From a virus, in IMG/VR virus record IMGVR_UViG_3300025118_004802, positions 17,822-81,821 of that record: a stretch of 64,000 bases of DNA, one strand, 5' to 3'. Under the pieces are notes generated by a model. It was given only the letters and a program-made list of their open reading frames with translations, did no database searches and was not told the origin of the DNA. Positions 20,919 to 29,281 of the stretch are shown one piece after another. The position numbers and the translations under genes were made by a program. The stretch's first letter is position 1. Each line of letters begins with the position of its first letter.

Positions 20919-21255
20919 CGGAGCCCTCCTCTTGATCGGTCCCATATTGATACCACTCCCACTCCGCAAACTCCTCCTCATCTTCTATGTTAAAGACTCT
21001 GCAGAAATCTTCAATGTTCTCCTTAATTTCACGGCTATGTATTAGGAGTCTCTCTAGCGTAGGCTCACCGTAAAATGTTTCTGATTCGTATATCTTTTTA
21101 AGATGAGAGCCGTATGCAATAATATTATATCTTAAATTACCGATATTGGTATTTAAAAAACCATACTTTGTTAGCATCTGGTATAGATACCATAGCAAAA
21201 ACGCGTTGGCTGTTGCACTCAAGGCTATAGCTATATATAAATAAATTTCATTCAT
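20899..21255 (-). CDS. Small single-pass membrane protein
   Basis: I chose the ATG at 21255, overlapping the FmdB-type gene's end as ATGAATGA; an alternative in-frame ATG lies 15 bases upstream. The 118-residue protein begins with a hydrophobic helix (IYLYIAIALSATANAFLLWY) followed by a cytoplasmic-type charged region with FYGEPTLERLLIHSREIKEN and an acidic tail. I recall similar proteins next to gp55-like genes in marine T4-like phages, but their function is unknown. The tail overlaps the start of the sigma-factor gene by 20 bases. Confidence 0.7.
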   Translation of the reverse strand: MNEIYLYIAIALSATANAFLLWYLYQMLTKYGFLNTNIGNLRYNIIAYGSHLKKIYESETFYGEPTLERLLIHSREIKENIEDFCRVFNIEDEEEFAEWEWYQYGTDQEEGSDAEEEN

Positions 21256-21523
21256 TGGGTTCAACCACATATTCCTGCGAGGTCATATCTCTCTTTTGTT
21301 CTTTCAGTTCGTCACGTGAGTCTTCAATGAAGCGCCTGACCCGAGTACCAGAGGTATCGTTTGTTTCTGGGCGGAAAATCTTCGGGACGCTAAATATTTT
21401 AGTGATCGAGCCCTTTTCGGAGCACTTACTTATCTCACTGCACAACTGTGGCTTTTCACCAATTGGTAAGATTGCTTCGAGTATTTTCTCGCACTTAGTA
21501 CACCTATAGTCGTACCGAGGCAT
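21248..21523 (-). CDS. FmdB-family zinc-ribbon protein
   Basis: A 91-residue protein whose first residues (MPRYDYRCTKCEKILEAIL) match the FmdB/CxxC regulatory-protein zinc ribbon. The first Cys pair is Cys8-x2-Cys11. The second pair is irregular, Cys-x5-Cys in LCSEISKCSE rather than the usual CxxC. The C-terminal half is charged with no recognisable domain. FmdB-like ribbons occur in many T4-like phages, with unknown role; protein or nucleic-acid contact is likely. It is coupled to neighbours by overlaps on both sides. Confidence 0.8.
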   Translation of the reverse strand: MPRYDYRCTKCEKILEAILPIGEKPQLCSEISKCSEKGSITKIFSVPKIFRPETNDTSGTRVRRFIEDSRDELKEQKRDMTSQEYVVEPNE

Positions 21524-21735
21524 TAATCCTCAATCGGTTCATCCGTAGCAGCTTCGTGTAAAGCGTCGTCGAATTCGTCATCGAACTTTACCAAAGGCGG
21601 ATTCGTGACAACAAGTCCTTCCTCAGAATTTGTGAAATCAAAGTCCTTCAGTGTAGGTACGATATCACTTTGCTCCATTAAAGACTTTTGCAACGCCATC
21701 ATTACGGCGCCCATTGCTTGGTTAGATAGTTTCAT
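21523..21735 (-). CDS. Conserved small phage protein (70 aa)
   Basis: Encodes 70 residues with an amphipathic N-terminal helix (MKLSNQAMGAVMMALQKSLM) followed by an acidic C-terminal half (VKFDDEFDDALHEAATDEPIED). It starts a run of four overlapping genes leading to the late sigma factor. No function is recognisable. An ATG preceded by AAAAAGGAAAAA gives a good ribosome-binding site. Confidence 0.7.
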   Translation of the reverse strand: MKLSNQAMGAVMMALQKSLMEQSDIVPTLKDFDFTNSEEGLVVTNPPLVKFDDEFDDALHEAATDEPIED

Positions 21736-21747
21736 TATTTTTCCTTT

Positions 21748-22713
21748 TTACCATGTAAATGTTTTTTTATAGAACTTGACAATCTGTTCTATTTGCTTGT
21801 CAAAATTGATCTCTGGCTTCCAGCCCAACTTGCGAAGCTTATCATCATTCAAGGCATACCGGACGTCTTGTCCTTTTCTAGAATACGAGAAGTCCACACA
21901 GTCCTCCCACATTAAAGGTTGAGATGGTTCATCTCTGTAGTAAGCCATAATGATCTTTTGAACTGTTTCAAGGTTGGTTTGTTCGAAGCCGCCGGCCACG
22001 TTGTAAATCTGATCGCTCTTGCCAGAATCAATTATAGCCAAAACAGCGCTAGCTGTGTCTCTAGCGTGTAACCAATTCCGGATCGGCTCACCGCTGTTGT
22101 GTAGTCTAATCTTCTTTGAGCGTCGCAAAAGTTTAACGGACAAAGGAATCAGCTTCTCTGGATATTGTCTTATACCGTAATTGTTAGTGGGTCTCAGGAT
22201 AACGTACTTTATACCGTAGGTCCGGGCCCAAGCCTTTATAAGTAGATCGGCCGACGCTTTTGACGCAGAATAGGGATTGCTAGGGTTTAACAAATCCTCC
22301 TCAACGTGTTCCCCTTCGGTGATATCACCATACACTTCATCAGTACTAAAATGGAAAAAGATGGGTGGTTGCTGGACGTTATTGGGCTTAACCTTTATTA
22401 AGTCTAACAAATTCTTAACGCCGTCTATATTGGATCTGATAAAATTTGTGCTATCTACGATACTGTTGCCAACATGAGTCTCAGCAGCAATATTGATGAC
22501 ATAATCACAATCAGGGATATGTTTGAGATCACATATATCTTTCTCTTTGAAAAAGAAATTGTCATACTTCTTCTTCATCTTGTCTATGAATTGGCGGCTG
22601 CCAGCATATGTAAAATTATCTACTCCATATACTTGCCAGCCACGCTTTAAGCATGCTTTCGTCACGTACGAGCCAATAAAGCCCGCACACCCTGTTATTA
22701 CTACTAGCTTCAT
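21748..22713 (-). CDS. rfbB: dTDP-glucose 4,6-dehydratase-like SDR (RfbB family)
   Basis: An extended short-chain dehydrogenase of 321 residues, normal length for RfbB. It has the Rossmann motif TGCAGFIG (residues 7-14), AAETHV, the catalytic triad region STDEVYG (123-129) with Tyr148-x3-Lys152 in YSASK, RPTNNYGIRQYPEKLIPL, and RNWLHARD near the substrate lobe. The enzyme converts dTDP-glucose to dTDP-4-keto-6-deoxyglucose, precursor of rhamnose and of many amino-deoxysugars. No RmlA/RmlC/RmlD partner is seen in the window, so substrate dTDP-glucose would come from the host. It is the last gene of the glycan island. The close relatives that use UDP- or GDP-sugars cannot be wholly excluded. 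Confidence 0.9.
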   Translation of the reverse strand: MKLVVITGCAGFIGSYVTKACLKRGWQVYGVDNFTYAGSRQFIDKMKKKYDNFFFKEKDICDLKHIPDCDYVINIAAETHVGNSIVDSTNFIRSNIDGVKNLLDLIKVKPNNVQQPPIFFHFSTDEVYGDITEGEHVEEDLLNPSNPYSASKASADLLIKAWARTYGIKYVILRPTNNYGIRQYPEKLIPLSVKLLRRSKKIRLHNSGEPIRNWLHARDTASAVLAIIDSGKSDQIYNVAGGFEQTNLETVQKIIMAYYRDEPSQPLMWEDCVDFSYSRKGQDVRYALNDDKLRKLGWKPEINFDKQIEQIVKFYKKTFTW

Positions 22714-22719
22714 CTCTCT

Positions 22720-22747
22720 ATTATACTGTTTTTTTTAAATTTGTTCA
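22720..22747 (-). promoter_or_regulatory. Possible sigma70-type promoter before the dTDP-glucose dehydratase gene
   Basis: On the minus strand a perfect TATAAT (22720-22725) is preceded after 16 bases by TGAACA (4 of 6 to the -35 consensus), with an A-run spacer. Transcription would begin almost at the ATG at 22713, so the message would be nearly leaderless. Weak evidence. Confidence 0.3.
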
Positions 22748-23716
22748 CTACTTTTCAATCTGGTCGGAAATCCACTTATAGGTTCTTTCCATTCCCACTC
22801 GTAGTGCTTGCGCCTCTATCGGTCCGACTTTGTCAGTGAATAAAGTGTTGTCCGAGTTGCGACCACGGACTCCCTCGGGGCCTGGAATGTTTTTTATCCC
22901 CAAATCCTTGCCGGATATTTCAATGGCCATCCTCGCGAACTCATTGATGGCAATCATCTCCTCAGAACCAATATTCACGGGGCCCACAAAATCAGAGTCC
23001 ATTAGACGGCGCGTCATATCAAGGCATTCATCAATATAAAGAAAGGACCGAGTTTGTTTACCATCCCCCCACACTTCGATCTGTGTGCTATCAGGCGCAA
23101 GGGCGACCTTTCTACAGAAAGCGGCGGGGGCCTTTTCACGGCCGCCGTCCCATGTCCCTTCCGGGCCAAAAATGTTATGATAGCGTGCTATCCGCACTGT
23201 TAAACCGTAGTTCTTAGCAAAAGCCAGATAAAGACGCTCGCTAAAAAGCTTTTCCCACCCATATTCACTATCAGGTGACGCCGGGTAGGCCGAATCCTCA
23301 ACACATTTGGGATTGTCCGGATCCATTTGATTGTATTCGGGATACATACAGGCAGACGAGGAATAAAATACTCTTTTTATACCCTTATCCACGCACTGAC
23401 CCACAATGTTAAGATTAATCAATGCAGAGTTGTGCATTATATTTGCGTCGTTCTCCCCTGTAAAGATAAACCCTGCACCGCCCATGTCTGCGGCAAACTG
23501 ATATACCTCATCAATATCCTCCGAGACCACCTCATCACACAATCGCGGGTCTTTAAGATCTCCAAGGATAAACTCATCCGCAACTTCAGCGCAGTTGAAA
23601 TAATCATGTTCTTTGACATCGACGCCACGAACCCAATGACCTTCTGATTTCAACCGCTTTACCATGGCTCCCCCAATGAAGCCGCCAGCGCCACAAACTA
23701 GTATTCTCTTGCTCAT
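22748..23716 (-). CDS. GDP-mannose 3,5-epimerase (GME)
   Basis: The start at 23716 follows GAGGAG with seven-base spacing and lies one base past the upstream stop; a longer in-frame start has no such site. The 322-residue SDR has GAGGFIG near the N-terminus, Tyr152-x3-Lys156, SSACMYP with Cys123, and GGREKAPAAFCRK with Lys195. The catalytic Cys/Lys pair is 72 residues apart, exactly as Cys145/Lys217 in the Arabidopsis enzyme. NIGSEEM and GPEGVRGRNSDN are further GME hallmarks. The enzyme makes GDP-L-galactose (and GDP-L-gulose) from GDP-D-mannose. The GDP-mannose source must be host or lie outside the window. A GT11 transferase gene three genes further upstream could be the consumer. Confidence 0.92.
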   Translation of the reverse strand: MSKRILVCGAGGFIGGAMVKRLKSEGHWVRGVDVKEHDYFNCAEVADEFILGDLKDPRLCDEVVSEDIDEVYQFAADMGGAGFIFTGENDANIMHNSALINLNIVGQCVDKGIKRVFYSSSACMYPEYNQMDPDNPKCVEDSAYPASPDSEYGWEKLFSERLYLAFAKNYGLTVRIARYHNIFGPEGTWDGGREKAPAAFCRKVALAPDSTQIEVWGDGKQTRSFLYIDECLDMTRRLMDSDFVGPVNIGSEEMIAINEFARMAIEISGKDLGIKNIPGPEGVRGRNSDNTLFTDKVGPIEAQALRVGMERTYKWISDQIEK

Positions 23717-23717
23717 C

Positions 23718-24821
23718 TTATCTCTCCTCATATTCAAACAAGTTGCCATATTTTTCAGAAACACTCTGAATAACTGCTTTTCTTTCTCTAATCTTTACGT
23801 TGAAGCCTCTTCTGGCTACCCCGGCTGCGAAAGCTAGCTGCTGGGACTCGATAATCATTGTCGACTGCGGTTTGTAAGTCACACACTCAAACACTATCTG
23901 TTCATCGTTGTCATTGTTTTTTACGAACTCCTCTATTTGGAAATCTAGATGCCGCTCGTTAACCTCATCTGAAGCTATGCTTATAAGGGCGCTCATATCT
24001 TTGTCTTTTGCACAGAGGGCAAAAGCACGATTGTCTCTTGGAAAACAAGGCCCTCCATACCCATAGCCGTAACCTAGGTATTTAGAACCTATTCTGCTAT
24101 CACCACCAATCGCTTTTAAAACAACTTTCGGATCTCCATCGTAACTCTTAACGATGTCACCGACCATATTAGCATAGGATATCTTGGTTGTTAAGAAGCA
24201 GTTTAGTGCAATCTTGGTTATCTCCGCCTCAGTGCACGACATCCTATTAAACTTTGGTCCACTCTTAGTAACCTTTTCGTAGACCTGTTGTATTGAATCC
24301 CCTGCCTGTTTGGTTCCTTCTCCTATCAGTATTATGTCCGGGTTTAACTGGTCCTTGATAATTGTACCTTGCGCTATAAACTCTGGGTTATAGCTAACTG
24401 TGTAACCATATTGGCTGATCTCTTCAGTAACCCTTTCGCAGTATCCAGGCATCACAGTGCAGCAAACAACAAAATGCTTGTTGCTCACGGTGCCATAAGA
24501 CTTTACCTTCTCAACAACAGAATCTACTTGGGAGTGATCGTATCTACCGTTATCCAAAGAGGGGGTGGCCACGATTACAAAGATTAAATCAGAAAACCGT
24601 AGCGCTTCTTCGACACTCGTTGAAGCTTTAAAATTTTTGCAGCTCCGTAAAAGTTCTTCGACCCCTTCTTCATCACTATTAAGTGTTCTTGAGTTTACTT
24701 TATCGATGTATTCTTGGCTAATATCAACACCTAAGACGTTATAGCCAGCCTTCTCCAGAGTCAAGGAAAAACATATTCCCAATTTTCCAATGCCAATAAC
24801 CGATATATTTTTCATACTCAT
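23718..24821 (-). CDS. Nucleotide-sugar 6-dehydrogenase (UDP-Glc/UDP-ManNAc type)
   Basis: The 367-residue protein has the NAD-binding motif GIGKLG (10-15), VATPS, the mid-domain NPEFIAQG, the dimer-helix segment [12 protein letters not shown], and the catalytic-Cys motif [12 protein letters not shown] with Cys259. These define the UDP-glucose/GDP-mannose dehydrogenase family, which oxidises C6 of a nucleotide sugar to a uronate in two NAD-dependent steps. A UDP-GlcNAc 2-epimerase is encoded in the same cluster, so UDP-ManNAc to UDP-ManNAcA is an attractive reaction, but UDP-glucose cannot be excluded by eye. It is shorter than typical 390-430-residue members, mainly in the C-terminal domain. 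It overlaps the upstream methyltransferase stop as ATGA. Confidence 0.9.
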   Translation of the reverse strand: MSMKNISVIGIGKLGICFSLTLEKAGYNVLGVDISQEYIDKVNSRTLNSDEEGVEELLRSCKNFKASTSVEEALRFSDLIFVIVATPSLDNGRYDHSQVDSVVEKVKSYGTVSNKHFVVCCTVMPGYCERVTEEISQYGYTVSYNPEFIAQGTIIKDQLNPDIILIGEGTKQAGDSIQQVYEKVTKSGPKFNRMSCTEAEITKIALNCFLTTKISYANMVGDIVKSYDGDPKVVLKAIGGDSRIGSKYLGYGYGYGGPCFPRDNRAFALCAKDKDMSALISIASDEVNERHLDFQIEEFVKNNDNDEQIVFECVTYKPQSTMIIESQQLAFAAGVARRGFNVKIRERKAVIQSVSEKYGNLFEYEER

Positions 24822-25642
24822 TTCAACCTACATTTCGCTAAAAAATGCCAACCTATCTCTTCGCACATCTCTTTATATTGAAAAGAGGTCATGTTCTTAA
24901 ACTCATCCCTCACCACATATTTTTTATTTATATAATTTGGTATATCAAACTTAAAAACGTGGTCCTTTCTTAGTTCCAAAATTTCAAAATCCGAGAGCAT
25001 CTTTTCCATCCCGGAACGCGTGTATGTTATTGCTCTTGGACAATTTAATTGCGCTTCAGCATAGTACTGTATAACTTCGTTGGACTTGGAAAAATCAACT
25101 GTTTCGCTTTGATACATAAAATCAAACAACTTAAAGCTATACTTAGCATAAACCATTAGCCGAAGTTCTCCACTCTTCTTCAACACTCTGTGGGCGCTGT
25201 CTATTATCTTTTGTGGATACTCAGAGTGGTGTATAACACCAAATGAATAAACAAGGTCAAACTTGTCTTTAATCTTGTTATTCTCTAATAGCTCTGACAA
25301 GTTCTCTGCATTTCCTAGAATAAAGTTCGCCTGTAGCCCGTACACGTCAAATCTCTTCCTGCACAGATCTAGGCTCTCTTGAGATAACTCGATAACTGTT
25401 AAGTTGGCACCATTTCGAGCGAAGTTTATGCTATCGGTACCAATGCCACACCCAATTTCTAAAACATTTTTAGCCGTCCATTTTTCAAACTCTGCAAATT
25501 GGGGGATGTGCGGCTCGACAAAGTATTTTCTTTTTTCAACTTCGTCGAAATATTCTTTGGTGCCGATATTCTTATCCGAATGCTTGATATTGCAAGGCCT
25601 TTTATTCCAATAGTCCTTGATCTCTTCCATCAACATAGGCAT
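24818..25642 (-). CDS. Class I SAM-dependent methyltransferase
   Basis: The 274-residue protein begins with [12 protein letters not shown], an opening seen in sugar-cluster methyltransferases. It has the SAM-binding motif [12 protein letters not shown] at about residues 60-71, the acidic ribose-binding segment LTVIELSQ, and [16 protein letters not shown] (motif IV/post-IV). The rest is a variable substrate lobe ending in HFLAKCRLK. It probably methylates a sugar or small molecule in glycan assembly. Its start overlaps the NadE stop region (TAATG). Two internal Met codons near the start are alternatives. Confidence 0.85.
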   Translation of the reverse strand: MPMLMEEIKDYWNKRPCNIKHSDKNIGTKEYFDEVEKRKYFVEPHIPQFAEFEKWTAKNVLEIGCGIGTDSINFARNGANLTVIELSQESLDLCRKRFDVYGLQANFILGNAENLSELLENNKIKDKFDLVYSFGVIHHSEYPQKIIDSAHRVLKKSGELRLMVYAKYSFKLFDFMYQSETVDFSKSNEVIQYYAEAQLNCPRAITYTRSGMEKMLSDFEILELRKDHVFKFDIPNYINKKYVVRDEFKNMTSFQYKEMCEEIGWHFLAKCRLK

Positions 25643-26400
25643 TATACATTCAACCTGAAAATTGGAATCGGGTTCATCTTATGGGAATTCCTTTTGTTGA
25701 AGTGTCTGTAGACTTCAAGAACCTCTTTCTCCCTTCCCGTCATATCCTCTGGGGCTTTTTCGGTTTCCATAGCCCATTCCAACTCTTCATAAGACGCCCC
25801 AATTTGCTCTTCGTCAGTCCTGTCATCTTCCCACAGGCCATCAGTGGGAGGCGCTGCTATGATCCTTGGGTTCACTTCCAGTTCTTTCGCCAGTCGTCGT
25901 ACCTGAGTTTTTGTAAGGTCTGCTATCGGGCTTACGTCCACACCCCCGTCTCCGTATTTGGTGTAAAAACCAACGCCAAAGTCCTCCACTTTGTTCCCGG
26001 TACCAACCACGATTCCTTTGTTATTTGCCGCGGCGAAGTAAAGTATCATCATTCTCATGCGCGCCTTCGAATTAGCCTCAGCTAACTTGCTCGTACCAAG
26101 GTGGTCCGTGACGCCGGTAAGGAAAGAATCAAACGCGTCGGTAGCATCGATCTTCAAAGAAGACACATTCACATATTTCTCTGTCAACTCCTGGCAGTGT
26201 AGTTCCGACAAGCTAGTATTGACTGGTTTAGAGTTTATTGGCATATTTAAGACAAGTGTCTCTAATCCAGTTTGAGCGCACAGAGTGGAAACAACAGCAG
26301 AATCTACACCTCCTGAAACACCGACCACAAAACAACTTAACCCGCTCTGCTCTAGGTAATCCTGCAACCATTTGGAAATTTCCGTTTTCAGTCCATTCAT
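25642..26400 (-). CDS. nadE: NH3-dependent NAD synthetase (NadE)
   Basis: Start at 26400 gives the common ATGA overlap with the upstream gene. The 252-residue protein is a typical single-domain NadE: the P-loop SGGVDS (29-34) that binds ATP pyrophosphate, [26 protein letters not shown], the segment [20 protein letters not shown], and [17 protein letters not shown]. It amidates nicotinic acid adenine dinucleotide to NAD using ammonia; no glutaminase domain is present. A NAD synthetase inside a glycan cluster is unusual. It may supply NAD to the dehydrogenase and epimerases, or replenish NAD depleted by host defence. A NadD/NMNAT-like domain occurs in the 47.5-50.3 kb gene. Confidence 0.93.
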   Translation of the reverse strand: MNGLKTEISKWLQDYLEQSGLSCFVVGVSGGVDSAVVSTLCAQTGLETLVLNMPINSKPVNTSLSELHCQELTEKYVNVSSLKIDATDAFDSFLTGVTDHLGTSKLAEANSKARMRMMILYFAAANNKGIVVGTGNKVEDFGVGFYTKYGDGGVDVSPIADLTKTQVRRLAKELEVNPRIIAAPPTDGLWEDDRTDEEQIGASYEELEWAMETEKAPEDMTGREKEVLEVYRHFNKRNSHKMNPIPIFRLNV

Positions 26401-27272
26401 ACTAGTTCCCATCTATCGGGGTAAAACCCGTTTTCTACTCTTCCGTCATCAGGTACAGTATAATTTTTTGGTGCAATCACTTTCTTACCTTCTTTTTCAT
26501 TTAGGAATGCAGCCCAATAACCAAAAGAGGTCATGTGTGTGGTTATATGATGATCACAATTCTTCATAATTGCAAAATCCTGTATATCTGTTTGCTCCTC
26601 ACAAAACAAAAATCTGCCTTCGTCCAAATTCTGCTTGCACCAAGCAATATCTGTTTGGTTATTACTCATTCCTGCGCGGCTGCCTCCTGAAAATACCAAG
26701 AATCTACAATTAATATTATCAAACTGTTCAATGGCTTTAAAGAAATATCTGCCAAAAATGCTCTCTTCAGACAACGTATCTGCAGGCCCATAATAGTTTG
26801 CGTAATCAGGATTGGTGCCGTCTGTTAGATCGCCGCGGCGTATGTGCACGCTCACGATCTTCTCATTCCTGGTCTTGAGGCTTGCTAGGTATTCCTCTGC
26901 ATATTCATCTAACTCTTTTCTCAACCGTAAATCAGCACGAACAGTTTTTTCGTGTTTAGCAAAGTATTGATAATTTTGAAAATACCCCGCAAGATCGGTG
27001 TTATCGCCTATCTGAAATACCTGAGGCCAATACGCAGCGTGGTGAGGTTCTGTAAAACGGAATCTTAGAGAGCGGTAATCTTCGTCAGTCAGGAAATCAC
27101 ACCCAATGTTAAACTCTGTAAGCTGACAACGTTGGTTTTGCCACACAACCTGCTCCGGATCTGGGATCTTCATCTCATATCCGGTTTCTAATGATACACT
27201 CCTCAACGCAGCATATTGAAAAAGCTGGTTGCCCAGCCTACCAAAATTTCCTAATTGCGTATATGTGATCAT
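26397..27272 (-). CDS. Glycosyltransferase family 11 (alpha-1,2-fucosyltransferase-like)
   Basis: Start at 27272 gives an ATGA overlap with the upstream glycosyltransferase. The 291-residue protein has the GT11 N-terminal signature GNFGRLGNQLFQYAALR and the donor-binding motif HIRRGD at residues 143-148, followed by a motif-II-like FLVFSGG and the C-terminal GYWAAFLN region. GT11 enzymes transfer L-fucose from GDP-L-fucose in alpha-1,2 linkage. No GDP-fucose synthesis gene is seen here, but a GDP-mannose 3,5-epimerase is, so GDP-L-galactose, the 6-hydroxy analogue of GDP-L-fucose, is a possible donor. Confidence 0.9.
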   Translation of the reverse strand: MITYTQLGNFGRLGNQLFQYAALRSVSLETGYEMKIPDPEQVVWQNQRCQLTEFNIGCDFLTDEDYRSLRFRFTEPHHAAYWPQVFQIGDNTDLAGYFQNYQYFAKHEKTVRADLRLRKELDEYAEEYLASLKTRNEKIVSVHIRRGDLTDGTNPDYANYYGPADTLSEESIFGRYFFKAIEQFDNINCRFLVFSGGSRAGMSNNQTDIAWCKQNLDEGRFLFCEEQTDIQDFAIMKNCDHHITTHMTSFGYWAAFLNEKEGKKVIAPKNYTVPDDGRVENGFYPDRWELV

Positions 27273-28657
27273 GGGGTACCCAAAACCTCCTCCCACACGC
27301 TGCTTATCCGGGCGTCGTCATTGAATTTGTTGAAGTTTTCTCTGCTTTTAAGCTTAAACTTATTGAGAGATCTAGTATTCAATGTTAAAATTCCATTAAG
27401 TGCTGCGGCGAACGTATCCACGTCGTAAGTTTCCACAATTGCGCCCGATTCATCATCAATAAAATCCCATGCAATACATCGGTCAAATGAGACGGTCGGG
27501 GTACCGTGGGCGGCCGCCTCCGGTATGGTGCGCGGCATCGCATCCTCTAAGGTAGTACACGCGTACACGTCCGCCGCTAACAAAACATCAGTCACCCCTT
27601 GCTGACCAAGGAGCCCTGCTCCAAAAAATTGCAATTTCTTTGGTAAGAATGCCTTGCACTTTTCAAAGTCTTCAAGATTACCTACCAAATAAAACGCAGT
27701 TTCTTGCATCTGCTCTTCGGAAAAATATTTCTTTTCTAAAAGGTGTAACGAATCCATATAGTATTTAAAACCCTTGCGAGGCAACAAAGGATCATAGCCT
27801 GACCACACACAAATATTTTTCAAATCTTGGCCAGTGACGGAACGCAGACCCTTCAATATCTTTTTTTTCTTCTTCCGCTTAAGTTTCAAAAATTCATTAT
27901 TAGGCAAATCACTAGAACCTACGTTCTTCAAGGGAATGATATAATGAGGGAGTTCTTTAAGTAAAAAGCTACTTTGAGATTGACGCTTTGCATATGTTGC
28001 CGGCAAACATATTTTTACGCGATCGCTGTTTTTTACCAAATCCAAACTTAGAAACTTTCTCATCTCCTCAAACTGTATCTCAGGAAAATTTGCACCAATG
28101 GGCCCCGCAGATGGATCGGCTTTTAGTTGATGTACAAATTCGCAATTATAACACCCACTCTCAAATTTATACTTATCGCAACGCGCTTCCTCTGGATAAG
28201 AACACAGCCCCGTATGGGTATTATGAACTAACCCATAAATAATCAATTGTGAATCAAAGTGTTCCATAATTTTAGCGGCCAACCGAAAATCTAAATCACT
28301 CTTGTCTGCCAGAATGATATTTTTGTGCTTAGGAAGTTTAGTAACATCAATCTCATCAATATAGGGTTGCGAGTGGAGCGGATCTGTTTCCTCATGCCCG
28401 TGTAAATGTAGAACTGAATATCTGAATCTAGGATTCACTAGTGGTGCTGGCAGAATCTGGCTCACGTTATACAAACTTTCTCTTTCAAAGATAGCGCCTT
28501 CGGTGCACAAATATGCGCAGTCTCTCTTAAGAGTCTCCTGAAAGTATTTAAAAACCTGAAAGAGGCCATGATTGTCTGAGCCTGCATAGTTATCAGTTCG
28601 ACTTATGAATATCGTGTCAAATTCTTCATTAGACATGTCGTTAATGCTATTTATCAC
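27269..28657 (-). CDS. Glycosyltransferase, GT4-like (GT-B fold)
   Basis: The 462-residue protein begins at a GTG (an ATG seven codons later is an alternative). The N-terminal half is a variable acceptor domain with a Cys-rich insertion (CDKYKFESGCYNCEF) that may bind metal. The C-terminal half has the GT-B donor region: NICVWSGYDPLLPRKGF, FYLVGNLEDFEK, FFGAGLLGQQGVTDVLLAAD, and EDAMPRTIPEAAAHGTPTVS with the E-x7-E type motif. The product is probably an NDP-sugar-dependent retaining transferase in glycan assembly. An A-rich stretch encodes KRKKKKKILK. It overlaps the GT11 gene by four bases. Confidence 0.85.
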   Translation of the reverse strand: MINSINDMSNEEFDTIFISRTDNYAGSDNHGLFQVFKYFQETLKRDCAYLCTEGAIFERESLYNVSQILPAPLVNPRFRYSVLHLHGHEETDPLHSQPYIDEIDVTKLPKHKNIILADKSDLDFRLAAKIMEHFDSQLIIYGLVHNTHTGLCSYPEEARCDKYKFESGCYNCEFVHQLKADPSAGPIGANFPEIQFEEMRKFLSLDLVKNSDRVKICLPATYAKRQSQSSFLLKELPHYIIPLKNVGSSDLPNNEFLKLKRKKKKKILKGLRSVTGQDLKNICVWSGYDPLLPRKGFKYYMDSLHLLEKKYFSEEQMQETAFYLVGNLEDFEKCKAFLPKKLQFFGAGLLGQQGVTDVLLAADVYACTTLEDAMPRTIPEAAAHGTPTVSFDRCIAWDFIDDESGAIVETYDVDTFAAALNGILTLNTRSLNKFKLKSRENFNKFNDDARISSVWEEVLGTP

Positions 28658-28663
28658 CTGTTT

Positions 28664-29281
28664 CTATCTAACCTCTATGTCTTTAAACAATTCAAACTCG
28701 GTCAAATCACGATAGGGAGGATCCTCCGGAATGTCCGGCATGTGTTCTGGGTAATTCTGCATCAGCATAAGGCCGCGGGTAGCTTGCTCGGGGCCCATAT
28801 ACATATTCCACCCCTCCTCTCCAATGTCATCCTCATGGTAGGGCACCGGGCTGCGACCTTCGTAGCGACCCTTCTTAAACCACTCAACTGCCTCTTCATC
28901 ATCAGTTAGAATCATGCCTCCTTTACCAATCTTTAGATGCTTCTTAATATGGAAAGACAGGCACATGTAGGCGCCGGGAATATACATGTTAGAAGTAAAC
29001 CTTTTTGCAGCATCCCAAATAGGAAACGGTTTAAATTGGTATATCCCTTCCCACTCAACGTCTTCGAACACCAAATTGCCGCCGGCCTGCATAATAGACT
29101 GCGGAGGGGACAAATAGGTACGTCTTGGTATTATAACGTCTTGGCCGCTGATGTCGTTATACATGCATGCTAAAAAAAGAGCGTTAGTACAGCTATCAGT
29201 CGATACAGCATAGGGCGCGCCGGTGTAATGGGCAACTTCTTCCTCAAACATTTCAACTATTTTATATGGGTTATGTAACAC
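28664..29281 (-). CDS. Short DegT/DnrJ/EryC1-type aminotransferase
   Basis: Starts at GTG 29281, overlapping the FkbM gene by 11 bases. The 205-residue protein keeps the core of the DegT family: STDSCTNALFLACMY, DVIIPRRTYLSPPQSIMQAG, IWDAAKRF and SFHIKKHLKIGKGGMILTDD with the PLP-binding Lys. Full-length members have 370-400 residues, so the C-terminal small domain is reduced. The ending is a conserved-looking DIPEDPPYRDLTEFELF rather than a broken end, so it may be a compact phage form, not a pseudogene. The expected reaction is transfer of an amino group to a keto-sugar nucleotide, perhaps the RfbB product. Confidence 0.8.
   Translation of the reverse strand: MLHNPYKIVEMFEEEVAHYTGAPYAVSTDSCTNALFLACMYNDISGQDVIIPRRTYLSPPQSIMQAGGNLVFEDVEWEGIYQFKPFPIWDAAKRFTSNMYIPGAYMCLSFHIKKHLKIGKGGMILTDDEEAVEWFKKGRYEGRSPVPYHEDDIGEEGWNMYMGPEQATRGLMLMQNYPEHMPDIPEDPPYRDLTEFELFKDIEVR

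Noticed and set aside
20899-20981. Longer start of the sigma factor gene
   Set aside because: The in-frame ATG at 20981 lies inside the previous gene without a ribosome-binding site, while GAGGAGG precedes the ATG at 20918.
21230-21250. TATATAAATAAA on the plus strand as a T4-type late promoter
   Set aside because: It faces away from all genes (all are on the minus strand) and lies in a coding region of a membrane helix, so it is probably chance AT-richness.
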